64,000 nt of DNA from Pseudomonas syringae CC1557 (GCF_000452705.1 NZ_CP007014.1:186001-250000), one strand, 5' to 3'; shown: positions 17,654 to 27,824, counted from the stretch's first letter. Notes: a model not told the origin generated them from the sequence alone. Numbers and translations are program-made.

Positions 17654-18247
17654 ATGGCCGAACGTAAGGCGTACGTCGAGCGCAATACTCTGGAAACCCA
17701 GATCAAAGCCTCGATCAACCTGGATGGCACCGGAAAGGCCCGATTCGATATCGGCGTGCCGTTCCTTGAGCACATGCTTGACCAGATCGCCCGGCACGGG
17801 CTGATCGACCTGGACATCGAGTGCAAAGGTGACCTGGCAATCGACGATCACCACACGGTCGAAGATGTCGGAATCACCGTTGGCCAGGCGTTCAGCCAGG
17901 CCATCGGCGACAAGAAAGGCATTCGTCGTTACGGCCACGCTTATGTGCCGCTCGATGAAGCACTGTCGCGCGTGGTCATCGATTTCTCGGGTCGTCCGGG
18001 CTTGCAGATGCATGTGCCGTACACCCGCGCCACGGTTGGCGGCTTCGATGTGGACCTGTTCCAGGAGTTCTTTCAGGGCTTCGTCAACCACGCCAATGTG
18101 ACGCTGCACATCGACAACCTGCGTGGCACCAACACTCATCACCAGATCGAGACCGTGTTCAAGGCCTTCGGTCGTGCGCTGCGCATGGCGGTCGAGTTGG
18201 ATGAGCGCATGGCTGGTCAGATGCCTTCCACCAAGGGTGTGCTCTGA
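17654..18247 (+). CDS. hisB: imidazoleglycerol-phosphate dehydratase
   Basis: A 197-residue monofunctional HisB, the dehydratase that makes imidazole acetol phosphate in histidine synthesis. The Mn-binding His motifs are all present ([37 protein letters not shown]). The ATG at 17654 is preferred to a GTG one codon earlier because it fits the conserved start MAERKA. It is the first gene of the hisB-hisH-(DUF2164)-hisA-hisF cluster; its stop overlaps the hisH start (TGATG). Confidence 0.98.
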
Positions 18248-18885
18248 TGCAGACGGTTGCGGTCATCGACTACGGCATGGGCAATCTGCACTCGGTCGCC
18301 AAGGCGCTGGAGCATGTGGGCGCAGGCCGTGTGCTGATTACCAGCGACGCCAAGGTCATTCGTGAAGCCGACCGTGTGGTGTTTCCGGGTGTTGGCGCGA
18401 TCCGCGACTGCATGGCCGAGATCCGCCGCCTGGAGTTTGATTCGCTGGTTCAGGAAGTGAGCCAGGACCGCCCCTTTCTCGGCATCTGCGTCGGCATGCA
18501 GGCGTTGCTCGACAGCAGCGAAGAGAATGGCGGCGTGGACTGCATCGGCATGTTTCCCGGCCAGGTGAAGTTCTTCGGCAAGGACCTGCACGAAGATGGC
18601 GAGCACCTGAAAGTGCCGCACATGGGCTGGAATCAGGTTTCCCAGGCGGTGGATCACCCGTTGTGGCACGACATTCCTGACCTTGCGCGCTTCTACTTCG
18701 TGCACAGTTTCTACATTGATGCTGCCAACCAGCGTCAGGTGGTCGGGCGTGGTCACTACGGGCTCGATTTCGCTGCAGCGCTGGCCGATGGTTCGCGTTT
18801 CGCCGTGCAGTTCCACCCCGAGAAGAGTCATACCCACGGCCTGCAATTGCTGCAGAACTTCGCCGCCTGGGATGGTCGCTGGTAA
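18247..18885 (+). CDS. hisH: imidazole glycerol phosphate synthase, glutaminase subunit
   Basis: A 212-residue class I glutamine amidotransferase. The nucleophile Cys lies in [10 protein letters not shown] and the His/Glu pair in FHPEKSH. It supplies ammonia to HisF. Translation is coupled with hisB by a one-base overlap (TGATG). Its stop is 4 bases ahead of the next start. Confidence 0.98.
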   Translation: MQTVAVIDYGMGNLHSVAKALEHVGAGRVLITSDAKVIREADRVVFPGVGAIRDCMAEIRRLEFDSLVQEVSQDRPFLGICVGMQALLDSSEENGGVDCIGMFPGQVKFFGKDLHEDGEHLKVPHMGWNQVSQAVDHPLWHDIPDLARFYFVHSFYIDAANQRQVVGRGHYGLDFAAALADGSRFAVQFHPEKSHTHGLQLLQNFAAWDGRW

Positions 18886-18889
18886 GCGC

Positions 18890-19150
18890 ATGAGCAAAGC
18901 CAAGGGCAAGCCGCCCATTCTGACCCTCTCGCCTGAGCATGAGCAGCAGGCGATCGACAAGCTCAAGCGCCTGTTTGCAGACCGCTTCGAGCTGGAGCTG
19001 GGGACGTTCGAAGTGGCGGAAGTGCTGGAGCTGTTCACGCGCGAGATTGCCCCGCATTACTACAATCGCGCCATCTTCGATGTTCAGCAGCATCTTAAAG
19101 AGCGGTTCGAGAGCATCGAAAGTGATCTCTGGGCACTCGAAAAGAATTGA
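18890..19150 (+). CDS. DUF2164-family protein inside the histidine operon
   Basis: An 86-residue protein, the start (MSKAKGKPPILTLSPE) chosen 4 bases after the hisH stop. The pattern (HEQQAIDKLKRLFADRF, GTFEVAEVLELFTREIAPHYYNRAI) fits the DUF2164 family of small cytosolic helical proteins of unknown role. Its place between hisH and hisA is shared with other pseudomonads as far as I recall, so the position may matter for function or expression of the operon. Confidence 0.88.
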   Translation: MSKAKGKPPILTLSPEHEQQAIDKLKRLFADRFELELGTFEVAEVLELFTREIAPHYYNRAIFDVQQHLKERFESIESDLWALEKN

Positions 19151-19160
19151 ATAGAAGCAG

Positions 19161-19239
19161 CTTTGAACTTCAAGTTTCAAGCCGCAAGAATCAGTGAGTA
19201 CGCATACTTGCAGCCAATCGCTTGCAGCTTGCCGCTCTT
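19161..19239. repeat. short CTTGCAGC-type repeat between the DUF2164 gene and hisA
   Basis: The stretch contains CTTCAAGTTTCAAGCCGCAAG and, further on, ACTTGCAGC and GCTTGCAGCTTGCCGCT, near-repeats of one short word in both orientations. Such CTTGCAGC/CTTCAAG clusters resemble short intergenic repeats known in pseudomonads. It interrupts the otherwise tight operon with a 107-base gap. Confidence 0.35.
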
Positions 19240-19257
19240 TCAGACCAAGGAATAAGC

Positions 19258-19995
19258 ATGCTGATTATCCCCGCTATCGATCTCAAGGACGGCGCCTGCG
19301 TACGTCTGCGTCAGGGCCGGATGGAAGATTCCACTGTGTTCTCCGATGACCCGGTGGCCATGGCCGCCAAGTGGGTCGAAGGTGGTTGCCGGCGTCTGCA
19401 TCTGGTAGACCTGAACGGTGCGTTCGAAGGTCAGCCGGTCAACGGTGATGTGGTCACGGCCATTGCCAGGCGTTATCCGAACCTGCCGATCCAGATCGGT
19501 GGCGGTATTCGTTCGCTGGAAACCATCGAGCACTACGTCAAGGCGGGCGTGAGCTACGTCATCATCGGCACCAAGGCCGTCAAAGAGCCAGAGTTCGTGG
19601 CCGAAGCCTGCCGTGCGTTCCCCGGCAAGGTGATTGTTGGCCTGGATGCCAAGGATGGCTTCGTCGCCACCGACGGCTGGGCTGAAGTGAGCACCGTGCA
19701 GGTCATTGACCTGGCCAAGCGCTTTGAAGCCGATGGCGTGTCGGCCATTGTCTACACCGACATCGCCAAAGACGGCATGATGCAGGGCTGCAATATCCCG
19801 TTCACCGCTGCGCTGGCGGCTGCAACGCGGATACCGGTGATCGCTTCGGGCGGCATTCACAACCTGGGCGACATCCAGGCGCTGTTGAACGCCAGGGCGC
19901 CGGGTATTATCGGTGCAATCACCGGTCGTGCCATTTATGAAGGCACGCTGGATGTGGCTGAAGCGCAGGCGCTCTGCGATCGCGAACAACGCTGA
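19258..19995 (+). CDS. hisA: ProFAR isomerase (phosphoribosylformimino-AICAR ribotide isomerase)
   Basis: A 245-residue (beta/alpha)8 barrel enzyme that isomerises ProFAR to PRFAR. The catalytic Asp pair lies in IPAIDLKDG and YTDIAKDGM, and the phosphate-binding loops are IGGGIRS and ASGGIHN. The ATG at 19258 is preceded by AAGGAAT. It is followed after 19 bases by hisF, its evolutionary sister. Confidence 0.98.
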   Translation: MLIIPAIDLKDGACVRLRQGRMEDSTVFSDDPVAMAAKWVEGGCRRLHLVDLNGAFEGQPVNGDVVTAIARRYPNLPIQIGGGIRSLETIEHYVKAGVSYVIIGTKAVKEPEFVAEACRAFPGKVIVGLDAKDGFVATDGWAEVSTVQVIDLAKRFEADGVSAIVYTDIAKDGMMQGCNIPFTAALAAATRIPVIASGGIHNLGDIQALLNARAPGIIGAITGRAIYEGTLDVAEAQALCDREQR

Positions 19996-20014
19996 ATAGC
20001 TGGAGATTGACTCT

Positions 20015-20785
20015 GTGGCCCTAGCCAAACGCATCATTCCTTGCCTCGACGTCGACAACGGTCGAGTGGTCAAGGGCGTCAAGTTCGAGAACATCCGCGA
20101 TGCAGGCGATCCGGTCGAAATCGCGCGTCGGTACGATGAACAGGGTGCTGATGAAATCACTTTTCTCGACATCACCGCCAGCGTCGATGGCCGCGACACC
20201 ACGCTGCATACCGTTGAGCGCATGGCCAGTCAGGTGTTCATTCCGCTGACGGTGGGCGGTGGCGTGCGCACCGTGCAGGACATCCGCAACCTGCTCAATG
20301 CCGGTGCTGACAAAGTTTCGATCAACACCGCCGCCGTGTTCAATCCTGAGTTTGTCGGCGAGGCGGCTGCCCGTTTCGGTTCGCAGTGCATCGTAGTGGC
20401 TATCGACGCCAAAAAGGTCTCCGGCCCGGGCGAAACCCCGCGCTGGGAAATCTTCACCCATGGCGGGCGCAAGCCTACCGGGCTTGATGCGGTGCTCTGG
20501 GCGAAGAAAATGGAAGACTTGGGCGCGGGCGAAATCCTCCTGACCAGCATGGATCAGGACGGCATGAAGAACGGCTTTGATCTGGGTGTTACTCGCGCCA
20601 TCAGCGATGCGCTGGGCATTCCAGTGATTGCTTCGGGTGGCGTTGGCAACCTGGAGCACCTGGCTGCCGGTGTCATCGAAGGGCATGCCAGTGCTGTGCT
20701 GGCCGCGAGCATCTTCCACTTTGGCGAATACACCGTTCCTGAGGCCAAGGCCTATATGGCCAGCCGCGGGATCGTGGTGCGTTAA
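20015..20785 (+). CDS. hisF: imidazole glycerol phosphate synthase, cyclase subunit
   Basis: A 256-residue barrel protein forming the synthase with HisH; it closes the imidazole ring from PRFAR and ammonia. Catalytic Asp residues are in [14 protein letters not shown] and [11 protein letters not shown]; phosphate loops are VGGGVRT and ASGGVGN. It uses a GTG start with TGGAG upstream. It is the last biosynthetic gene of the cluster. Confidence 0.98.
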   Translation: MALAKRIIPCLDVDNGRVVKGVKFENIRDAGDPVEIARRYDEQGADEITFLDITASVDGRDTTLHTVERMASQVFIPLTVGGGVRTVQDIRNLLNAGADKVSINTAAVFNPEFVGEAAARFGSQCIVVAIDAKKVSGPGETPRWEIFTHGGRKPTGLDAVLWAKKMEDLGAGEILLTSMDQDGMKNGFDLGVTRAISDALGIPVIASGGVGNLEHLAAGVIEGHASAVLAASIFHFGEYTVPEAKAYMASRGIVVR

Positions 20786-20974
20786 GCTCTTGCGCATGCA
20801 GGGCGAGTGTCGTTTGTGTCCAGCCCCTGAGCTTGCAACACCCGGCGCTCGTTTCATTTCAGGTTGTTCCGGTTCGAGTTATTGCTTGTAAGCGACATCG
20901 CAGAGTACCGGGCTAGACAGTACATCGGGTTACCGGCACTCTGCATGCGTCGTCCACGATCGAGTGCCTGAACA

Positions 20975-21730
20975 ATGTTCAAACGTCTATTTCTTGCCCT
21001 GATCGGGGTCGGCGTCCTGTTGAGTGAAGGTGCTCATGCCAGCGACACACGGCCTTATTCCATGGTGTTGCTGACCGAGAATTTTCCGCCGTTCAACATG
21101 GCGGTCGATGGCAAGAATTTCGCTCAGGAAAACAACATCGACGGCATCGCCGCTGAAGTCGTGCGCGAGATGTTCAAGCGCGCCAACATCGGCTACAGCA
21201 TGACCCTGCGCTTTCCGTGGGATCGCGTTTACAAACTCGCGCTTGAGAAGCCCGGCTACGGGGTGTTCTCCACCACACGTCTGCCCGAGCGCGAGAGCCT
21301 TTTCAAATGGGTAGGCCCGGTCGGTTCCTATGACTGGATCATGCTCGCGCGTGGCGACAGTCCCATCACTCTGACTTCGCTGGAGCAAGCCCGGGATTAC
21401 AAGATCGGCGCCTACAAAGGCGATGCCATCGGCGAGCGTCTGAACACCATGGGTTTGAATCCGATCCTGATGCTGCGTGACCGGGACAACGTTAAAAAGC
21501 TGGCCAATGGGCAGATCGATTTGTGGGCTGTGGGTGATCCTGTCGGGCGCTATCTGGCGAAGCTCGAAGGCGTTACCGGGTTCAAGACGGCGCTGCGCTT
21601 CAACAGCGCCGAGTTGTATCTGGCGGTGAACAAAAACACGCCTGACGAGATCGTCACTCGCCTGCAAAAGGCGCTTGATCAGATGCGCGCCGAAGGTTGG
21701 GTAGACGCCGTCAAAGCGCGTTATCAGTAG
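20975..21730 (+). CDS. periplasmic amino-acid-type solute-binding protein (SBP family 3)
   Basis: A 251-residue protein with a signal peptide ending near SEGAHA and the ABC-type amino acid binding-protein fold (TENFPPFNM, DGIAAEVVREMFKRANI, FPWDRVYKLALEKPGYGVFSTTRLPER). No permease or ATPase gene is adjacent, so it is an orphan that may serve another transporter or a sensor. A similar gene follows hisF in P. aeruginosa, from memory. The ligand is unknown. It lies 189 bases after hisF. Confidence 0.85.
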   Translation: MFKRLFLALIGVGVLLSEGAHASDTRPYSMVLLTENFPPFNMAVDGKNFAQENNIDGIAAEVVREMFKRANIGYSMTLRFPWDRVYKLALEKPGYGVFSTTRLPERESLFKWVGPVGSYDWIMLARGDSPITLTSLEQARDYKIGAYKGDAIGERLNTMGLNPILMLRDRDNVKKLANGQIDLWAVGDPVGRYLAKLEGVTGFKTALRFNSAELYLAVNKNTPDEIVTRLQKALDQMRAEGWVDAVKARYQ

Positions 21731-21851
21731 TCAATCAAACCTGCCACGAGGGCAATTTCTTCTCGTACCGCGGAAGGCTGCCCGTTGATGTCGTGGGCGT
21801 AGCAACAGATCTTCAGCGGTAGCGACCTTGCGCGCTATGTCAGCTTGCGGA

Positions 21852-22634
21852 TCAGCGATACACCCCATTTTTGCCATGTGCCGCACTCGCCTGATTGCCG
21901 CGCTCGCTGATCATGCTGCGCAGGTCGATCCATTCGACGCCCTGCGCCTTTAGGGTGGGCAACTCGCGCTCCAGCACGTCCAGCGTGACTGGGTAGGGGT
22001 GACCGATCACTACGGCCGAGCCATATTTGCGGGCGATTTTGATGGCGGTCTGCAATTGGCGGGTGATGGCTTCGGCCGTGCGCTCGTCGTCCAGAAACAC
22101 GTCGCGGGAGACGCTGGCCAGACCGATACGCTGCGCCTCGGCGGCAGCCACGGTTTTGGCGCTGGTGCGGCTGTCGACGAAAAACAGATGACGCCGCTGC
22201 AACTCGGCCATCAGCCAGGTCATGGCCACAGGCTCGGCCGTCATTCTGCTGCCCATGTGATTGTTGATACCGGCGGCATACGGCACCTTCAGCAGAGCAG
22301 CATTGAGTCGGCTTTCCAGTTCAGGCAGGGGCAGTTCGGGGTGCCAGGCATACGGACCGGTCGCGGGGTCCATCGGCATGTGCAGCATCACCGTTTTACC
22401 TGCGCGGTGAGCCTGGCGGGCAAAATCGGTGGCATGCGGGGTGTCAGGCATGATCGCCAGCGTGACCGGGCCGGGCAGCGCCAGCGTGCGGCTGTCGCGG
22501 TCAGGGTTCTGTCCCAGATCGTCGATGATCAGGCTGAGGTACGCTTTCGAGGGTTTGTCAGCATGCTCGGCTGGCGCTGCATGGGCAGCGCCAGTGATCG
22601 AGAGTGCCAACAGCAACGAGCCGAGAAGACGCAT
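21852..22634 (-). CDS. divergent polysaccharide deacetylase family protein (YibQ-like)
   Basis: A 260-residue secreted protein with a cleavable signal peptide (end near GAAHAA) and the DUF610/divergent polysaccharide deacetylase fold. It shows SLIIDDLGQ at the start of the domain, AIMPDTPHA, LHMPMD, NNHMGSRMT and VIGHPYP. The gene follows ctpA and envC on the same strand, as in other gammaproteobacteria, suggesting a role in the cell wall. The catalytic activity of this family is unproven. It starts only 3 bases after the ctpA stop. Confidence 0.9.
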   Translation of the reverse strand: MRLLGSLLLALSITGAAHAAPAEHADKPSKAYLSLIIDDLGQNPDRDSRTLALPGPVTLAIMPDTPHATDFARQAHRAGKTVMLHMPMDPATGPYAWHPELPLPELESRLNAALLKVPYAAGINNHMGSRMTAEPVAMTWLMAELQRRHLFFVDSRTSAKTVAAAEAQRIGLASVSRDVFLDDERTAEAITRQLQTAIKIARKYGSAVVIGHPYPVTLDVLERELPTLKAQGVEWIDLRSMISERGNQASAAHGKNGVYR

Positions 22635-22637
22635 CGG

Positions 22638-23969
22638 TCAGTTGCCGCGGGTGATGCTCAGCCCCTTCAGCAGGCTGAGCGCCTGACTGAGCTGGAAGTC
22701 GTCATCCTGCGGACGCGCCTTGGCCGCTGCACCACCTTTGAGCGTCGGTTTGTCCGCGCCACCATTGCCGTTGCCGAGGTGACCCAGCAGATCGGCTTCC
22801 TTGTAGTTCTCGCCGTCCGCTTCACTGGTGACCTTGGCCCGACGTACCACGATGTCCGGGTTGATGCCCTGCGCCTGAATGGATCGGCCATTAGGCGTGT
22901 AATACAGCGCCGTGGTGATCTTCAGCGCGCGGTCGTTGTTCAGCGGCAGAACGGTTTGTACCGAGCCTTTGCCGAAGGTGTCGGTGCCCATCAGAATGCC
23001 GCGCTTCTGGTCTTGCAGAGCGCCGGCGACGATCTCCGAAGCAGAGGCGCTGCCGCCGTTGATCAGTACGACCAGAGGCACGCCTTCGCTGGCGTCTGCC
23101 GGGTCTGCCGAGAAGCGCAGCTCGGAGTTGGCGATGCGGCCTTTGGTATAGACGATCAAGCCTTTGGTCAGGAAGTGATCCGCCACCTGTACCGCCGATT
23201 GCAGCACGCCGCCCGGGTTGTTGCGCAGATCGAGAATCAGGCCGCTCATCTTCTTGCCGTTGTCCTTGCGGAATTTGGCCAGGGCCTTGCCGACTTCGTC
23301 ACCGGTCTTGACCTGGAACTGAGTGATACGGATATAGCCGTAGCCGTTCTCCAGCATCTGCGCCTTGACGCTCTTGACCTGAATGGTCGCCCGCGCCAGT
23401 GTCACGTCAAACGGAGTGCCTCCGTCGCGCACCAGCGTCAGGGTGATCTTCTCGCCGATCTTGCCACGCATCTTGTCGACGGCTTCCTGCATGTTCTGGC
23501 CCTGGGTCGGCGTGCCGTTGATCTTCACGATCAGGTCGCCTGCCTCGATGCCAGCCTTGGAAGCCGGGGTGTCGTCGATGGGCGAAACCACTTTGACGAA
23601 ACCGTCTTCGACACCCACTTCGATGCCCAGCCCGCCAAACTCGCCGCTGGTGCTTTCCTGCAACTCCTGGAAATCTTCCGGGCCGAGGTAAGCAGAGTGC
23701 GGGTCGAGGTTGCTGAGCATGCCCTTGATGGCGTTCTCCAGCAGAGTCTTGTCATCCACCGGCTCTACGTACGCGGCCTTGACCCGATCCATGACCTCGG
23801 CAAAGGTGCGCAGCTCGTCCAGAGGCAGCGGAGGCTTGGCATTGGCGTTGGCGGGCGCAACGGCTGCAGGAGCGGCTGGCGTGGTCTTTTCGGCAGCTTG
23901 CGCCAGCGGCGCGCCGATAACGATGGCAATCGCCAGAGCCAGCGAGGTGAGGCGGGACAAATGCAGCAT
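22638..23969 (-). CDS. ctpA: C-terminal processing protease, S41 family
   Basis: A 443-residue periplasmic protease with a signal peptide, a PDZ domain at about residues 95-185 (GGLGIEVGVEDGFVKVV, AGIEAGDLIVKING) and the S41 catalytic core, with Ser in GGSASASE and Lys in FGKGSVQ. In P. aeruginosa CtpA degrades cell-wall hydrolases with the lipoprotein LbcA, which fits its place next to envC. It is in the middle of an envC-ctpA-yibQ set with short gaps (33 and 3 bases). Confidence 0.96.
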   Translation of the reverse strand: MLHLSRLTSLALAIAIVIGAPLAQAAEKTTPAAPAAVAPANANAKPPLPLDELRTFAEVMDRVKAAYVEPVDDKTLLENAIKGMLSNLDPHSAYLGPEDFQELQESTSGEFGGLGIEVGVEDGFVKVVSPIDDTPASKAGIEAGDLIVKINGTPTQGQNMQEAVDKMRGKIGEKITLTLVRDGGTPFDVTLARATIQVKSVKAQMLENGYGYIRITQFQVKTGDEVGKALAKFRKDNGKKMSGLILDLRNNPGGVLQSAVQVADHFLTKGLIVYTKGRIANSELRFSADPADASEGVPLVVLINGGSASASEIVAGALQDQKRGILMGTDTFGKGSVQTVLPLNNDRALKITTALYYTPNGRSIQAQGINPDIVVRRAKVTSEADGENYKEADLLGHLGNGNGGADKPTLKGGAAAKARPQDDDFQLSQALSLLKGLSITRGN

Positions 23970-24002
23970 GTCTAACGAACTCCTACAGATATTGGCGCCG
24001 AC

Positions 24003-25325
24003 TTATCCTTGAGTGCGGCACCATTGGGCCGGATCGCTGGGGCGACCCTGCTGACGAATAGCAAAGTACAACGCTGCCGTGTCCTGACCGCCACTATTGC
24101 CGACCGTGGAGATCGCTTCACCGGCTTTTACAATGTCACCTGCCGACTTGAGCAGACTCTGATTGTGCCCATAGAGGGTCAAATAGCCATTGCCATGGTC
24201 GAGAATGACCAGAAGCCCGGCACCGCGCAACCAGTCAGCGAACACCACTCGTCCGCCGTGCACCGCATGTACCTGGCTTCCGGCTGCCGCACTGATCATG
24301 ACGCCGTCCCATTTGGTCCGCTCATCATCACCGCGCGCTTCACCGAAACGTGCAAGCAGTCGACCATCGATAGGCCATGGAAGTTTTCCCTTGGCCTCGG
24401 CAAAAGGTCCGCCGTAGGAAACACCGGCACTGGAAACGACTGCGCCGGGGGCTTTGACCGGGCGACGCGGTGCGGGTTCAGCATCGGCCTTGCTGCTGTT
24501 GCTATTGTTGTTGCGAGCCACGGCTTCAGCTTCGCGCTGACGTTTCTCCTCAGCTTCGCGGGCTGCAACCAGCGCCTTCTGACGCGCTTCTTCGGCTTCG
24601 CGTGCCTGACGGGCCAGGGTTTCCTCGATGGTCTTGAGCACCTTGGCCAGGTCAGCCTGATCCTGCTGGCGTGCCTGCAATTTCTGATCGCGCGCCTTGT
24701 AGTCCTGATTCAGCTTGGCCAACGCCTGCTGGCGTTCCTGGCGAACCTTGGCCAGTTCTTCGGTCTGGCTTTCCAGGTTGCTCTTCTGCACCAGCAATTG
24801 TGCCTGTTGCAGATCGATGTCTTTTTCGACTCCGGCCAGCTGGCGCAAGGTTTCATTGAAATTGTGCAGCTGCGCCAGACGCGCCTGGCTCAGGTAATCG
24901 TAATAGGTGAGGGTTCGGGCAAACTTCTCGGGGTGCTGCTGATTGAGCAACAGCTTGAGGTATTCCTGGCGGCCACTCTGATAGGCGGCGCGGGCCTGGA
25001 TGGCAATCAGACGTTGCTGTTCAACGCGAGCGGTGTTGAGTTTTTTTTTCTCACTGTCGAGCTTTTGCAGCTCGGCTTCGGTCTTTTTTAGTTCCTTTTG
25101 CAGGACCTCGACCTGCTTCTCCAACTTGCCCATGTCGGTTTCAGTGGTGCGCAGATCCTTCTGGACGCCTGCACGTTCTTCCTGAAGCTTGCCCAGGACT
25201 TTTTGCAGCTCCGTCACGTCCTGGCGCGCAGCATCTATCTGTTTTTGGGTTTGCACACGCTCGTCTTCGGCAAACGCCGGATTGAGCAGGCAGATCAGAG
25301 CAAGGGCAATCAAGGCGCGGAGCAT
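24003..25325 (-). CDS. envC: murein hydrolase activator EnvC
   Basis: A 440-residue periplasmic protein. The start at 25325 (MLRALIALALICLL) gives a proper signal peptide ending at AFA; the longer reading lacks one. A long coiled coil (about residues 22-280, rich in Glu, Lys and Gln) precedes a LytM/M23 domain (about 320-440). The metal ligands usual in active M23 enzymes are not all present (WDGVMISA; YFAIR in place of an H-x-H), as expected of EnvC, which activates amidases at the division site rather than cutting murein itself. Confidence 0.95.
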   Translation of the reverse strand: MLRALIALALICLLNPAFAEDERVQTQKQIDAARQDVTELQKVLGKLQEERAGVQKDLRTTETDMGKLEKQVEVLQKELKKTEAELQKLDSEKKKLNTARVEQQRLIAIQARAAYQSGRQEYLKLLLNQQHPEKFARTLTYYDYLSQARLAQLHNFNETLRQLAGVEKDIDLQQAQLLVQKSNLESQTEELAKVRQERQQALAKLNQDYKARDQKLQARQQDQADLAKVLKTIEETLARQAREAEEARQKALVAAREAEEKRQREAEAVARNNNSNSSKADAEPAPRRPVKAPGAVVSSAGVSYGGPFAEAKGKLPWPIDGRLLARFGEARGDDERTKWDGVMISAAAGSQVHAVHGGRVVFADWLRGAGLLVILDHGNGYLTLYGHNQSLLKSAGDIVKAGEAISTVGNSGGQDTAALYFAIRQQGRPSDPAQWCRTQG

Positions 25326-25433
25326 GTGGGTGGGCGATACCGAGGAATTGTGAGAAAAAATGTCAGGCCTAGTATGCCCGCCATGCGTTGCAAAAAAAAC
25401 GCCTCGCAGCCACTGCTTTGAGGCCTGGAACAT

Positions 25434-25471
25434 AAAAAACCGGCCTTGCCTAATGGCTAAAGGCCGGTTTT
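25434..25471 (-). terminator. terminator of gpmI
   Basis: A 12-bp stem AAAACCGGCCTT (25436-25447) / AAGGCCGGTTTT (25460-25471), with the A-run at 25434-25439 forming the U-tract on the minus strand, 8 bases after the gpmI stop. It separates gpmI from envC. Confidence 0.9.
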
Positions 25472-25478
25472 CAGCGGT

Positions 25479-27011
25479 TTACTCGGTCACCAGGATCGAA
25501 TGACCAGTCATTTCCGCTGGCTTCTCCATGCCCAGCAGTTGCAGCATGGTGGGCGCGACATCAGCCAGAACCCCGCCTTCGCGAACTTTCAGCGGTCGTT
25601 TGCCGACATAGACGAACGGCACCGGTTCTGACGTGTGTGCAGTATGCGCCTGTCCGGTGGAGTCATCGGTCATCTGTTCAACGTTGCCGTGGTCTGCCGT
25701 GATCAACGCTTCGCCGCCGACTTTTTCCAGCGCTTCGGTAATCCGCCCAACGCAGACGTCCAGGCATTCAACCGCCTTGATCGCGGCCTCCATGATCCCG
25801 CTATGGCCGACCATGTCGCCGTTGGCATAGTTGACGATGATCACGTCGTAACGCTGATGTTCGATGGCATCGACGATTCTGTCGGTCACTTCCGGCGCGC
25901 TCATTTCCGGTTGCAGGTCATAGGTGGCAACTTTCGGTGACGGAATCAGGATGCGCTCTTCGCCGGGGAACGGTTCTTCACGTCCGCCAGAGAAGAAGAA
26001 GGTGACGTGCGCATATTTTTCAGTCTCGGCAATACGCAGCTGGGTCTTGCCGTTGGCAGCCAGGTATTCGCCCAGTACGTTTTTCAGGCTGCCCGCCGCA
26101 AACGCGGAGGGTGCCGGGATACTCGCCGCGTACTGGGTCAGCATCACGTAGTTGATCTTTGGCTGGCGGGCGCGCTCGAAGTCCTTGAAATCGTCTTCGA
26201 CGAATACGCGGGTCAGTTCGCGGGCGCGGTCGGCGCGGAAGTTCATGAACACCACCGCGTCGCCATCTTCCACTCTGGCGGGCTCGCCAATGCGTGTGGC
26301 TTTGACGAACTCGTCGTTCTCGTCGCGGGCATAGGCGGCTTCAAGCCCGGCTACGCCAGTCTCCGCGTGAAACTCTGCCGTGCTGTCGACGATCAGGTTA
26401 TAGGCAGAAGAAACCCGGTCCCACCGGTTGTCACGGTCCATGGCGAAGTAGCGGCCAATGATCGTGGCGACTCGACCCTTGCCCAGGCGAGCGAAGGTCT
26501 GGTCCATCAGCTCAAGGGACTTCTTTGCGCTGCGCGGTGGTGTGTCGCGACCGTCGAGGAACGCGTGAAGATAGATGTTCTCGGCGCCGCGTTTGACGGC
26601 CAGTTCGGCCATGGCGACCAGGTGATCCTGATGGCTGTGAACGCCGCCATCGGACAGCAGGCCCATGATGTGCACGGCCTTGCCTGCACTGACTGCTTTA
26701 TCCACTGCAGCGCAGATGGTCGGGTTTTCGAAAAACTCGCCGTCACGAATGGCCTTGGTCACCCGGGTGAAGTCCTGATACACCACCCGACCTGCACCGA
26801 GGTTCATGTGACCGACTTCAGAGTTGCCCATCTGCCCGTCCGGCAGGCCGACGTCCATACCCGACCCGGAAATCAGGCCGTTGGGCATGGTTTCGTAGAG
26901 ACGATCCATGACTGGCATCTTGGCGGCCAGAATGGCATTGCCCTTGTGGCTTTCGCTGTGTCCGAAGCCATCCAGGATAATAAGGACCAGAGGTTTTGGC
27001 GTGGCAGTCAT
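25479..27011 (-). CDS. gpmI: 2,3-bisphosphoglycerate-independent phosphoglycerate mutase
   Basis: A 510-residue Mn-dependent enzyme of glycolysis and gluconeogenesis. Metal and phosphoserine motifs are ILDGFGHS at the start, MGNSEVGH with the phospho-Ser, [21 protein letters not shown] and TADHGN. The ATG at 27011 (MTATPKPL) is chosen over a GTG three codons earlier. The gene diverges from the rhodanese-like gene. Confidence 0.98.
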   Translation of the reverse strand: MTATPKPLVLIILDGFGHSESHKGNAILAAKMPVMDRLYETMPNGLISGSGMDVGLPDGQMGNSEVGHMNLGAGRVVYQDFTRVTKAIRDGEFFENPTICAAVDKAVSAGKAVHIMGLLSDGGVHSHQDHLVAMAELAVKRGAENIYLHAFLDGRDTPPRSAKKSLELMDQTFARLGKGRVATIIGRYFAMDRDNRWDRVSSAYNLIVDSTAEFHAETGVAGLEAAYARDENDEFVKATRIGEPARVEDGDAVVFMNFRADRARELTRVFVEDDFKDFERARQPKINYVMLTQYAASIPAPSAFAAGSLKNVLGEYLAANGKTQLRIAETEKYAHVTFFFSGGREEPFPGEERILIPSPKVATYDLQPEMSAPEVTDRIVDAIEHQRYDVIIVNYANGDMVGHSGIMEAAIKAVECLDVCVGRITEALEKVGGEALITADHGNVEQMTDDSTGQAHTAHTSEPVPFVYVGKRPLKVREGGVLADVAPTMLQLLGMEKPAEMTGHSILVTE

Positions 27012-27156
27012 AGAACCCACTCGATGCTGGTTGGATTAAAGTACAAGGGAACGGCATTTTAAGGACAAGTTCAAACGGCGTCACTGCCGTACGGACTTTG
27101 GCCGACCTTGGCTGCTGTGTATACTGGCCGACATTTTAACGCCCTGGAACCTACTG

Positions 27157-27570
27157 ATGGTTGCTCACCTGCTTGAATTCGCCACTAACCACTATTTGAT
27201 CACCGGTGCCTTCGTCATTCTGCTGGGACTGCTGATCGCTTACGAAATGAGCAAAGGCGGCGCCAGCCTTAGCACCCGCGAGCTGACAGCGCTGGTCAAC
27301 AGCGATCAGGGCGTGGTCATCGATGTGCGCTCCAAAAAGGATTTCACGGCGGGTCACATTGTCGGCTCCCTGAACTTTCCGCAGGACAAGGTGCTGACCC
27401 GCACCGATGAACTGCAGAAATACAAGGACAAGACGTTGATCATAGTCGATGCAATGGGGCAGCATGCGGGCAGCACCGCCCGGGAGCTGCTCAAGTCCGG
27501 CTTCAAGGCGGCCAAGCTGTCCGGCGGGATTTCCAGCTGGCGCGGCGATAATCTTCCTCTGGTGAAGTGA
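27157..27570 (+). CDS. membrane-anchored rhodanese-like protein, catalytic Cys absent
   Basis: A 137-residue protein with one N-terminal membrane span (about residues 15-32) and a rhodanese fold (VVIDVRSKKDFTAGHIVGSLNFP, AKLSGGISSW). The loop that holds the active Cys in sulfurtransferases reads IVDAMGQHAG, without Cys. The fold may therefore serve in binding rather than sulfur transfer. It is the first gene of a set with grxC and secB, as in other pseudomonads and, as yibN-grxC-secB, in E. coli. Confidence 0.92.
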   Translation: MVAHLLEFATNHYLITGAFVILLGLLIAYEMSKGGASLSTRELTALVNSDQGVVIDVRSKKDFTAGHIVGSLNFPQDKVLTRTDELQKYKDKTLIIVDAMGQHAGSTARELLKSGFKAAKLSGGISSWRGDNLPLVK

Positions 27571-27572
27571 AA

Positions 27573-27824
27573 ATGGCTCAAGTCATCGTCTATTCCAGCG
27601 ACTATTGCCCGTATTGCATACGTGCCAAACAGTTATTGCAGAGCAAAAGCGTGGCTTTCGAGGAAATTCGGGTGGACGGCAAGCCGCAGCTCCGCGCCGA
27701 GATGACCAAGAAAGCCGGTCGCACGTCTGTACCGCAGATCTGGATCGGCTCGACCCACGTGGGCGGCTGTGACGACCTTTTCGCTCTGGAGCGTGCCGGC
27801 AAGCTTGATGCGCTGCTGGCCTGA
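27573..27824 (+). CDS. grxC: glutaredoxin 3
   Basis: An 83-residue dithiol glutaredoxin with the active site CPYC at residues 12-15, TSVPQIWIG (cis-Pro loop) and GGCDD (glutathione binding). It reduces disulfides and glutathione mixed disulfides in the cytosol. It starts 2 bases after the rhodanese stop. Confidence 0.97.
   Translation: MAQVIVYSSDYCPYCIRAKQLLQSKSVAFEEIRVDGKPQLRAEMTKKAGRTSVPQIWIGSTHVGGCDDLFALERAGKLDALLA

Noticed and set aside
21999..23975. 658-codon open frame opposite yibQ-like and ctpA genes
   Set aside because: It spans two real genes in antisense and shows no domain of its own.
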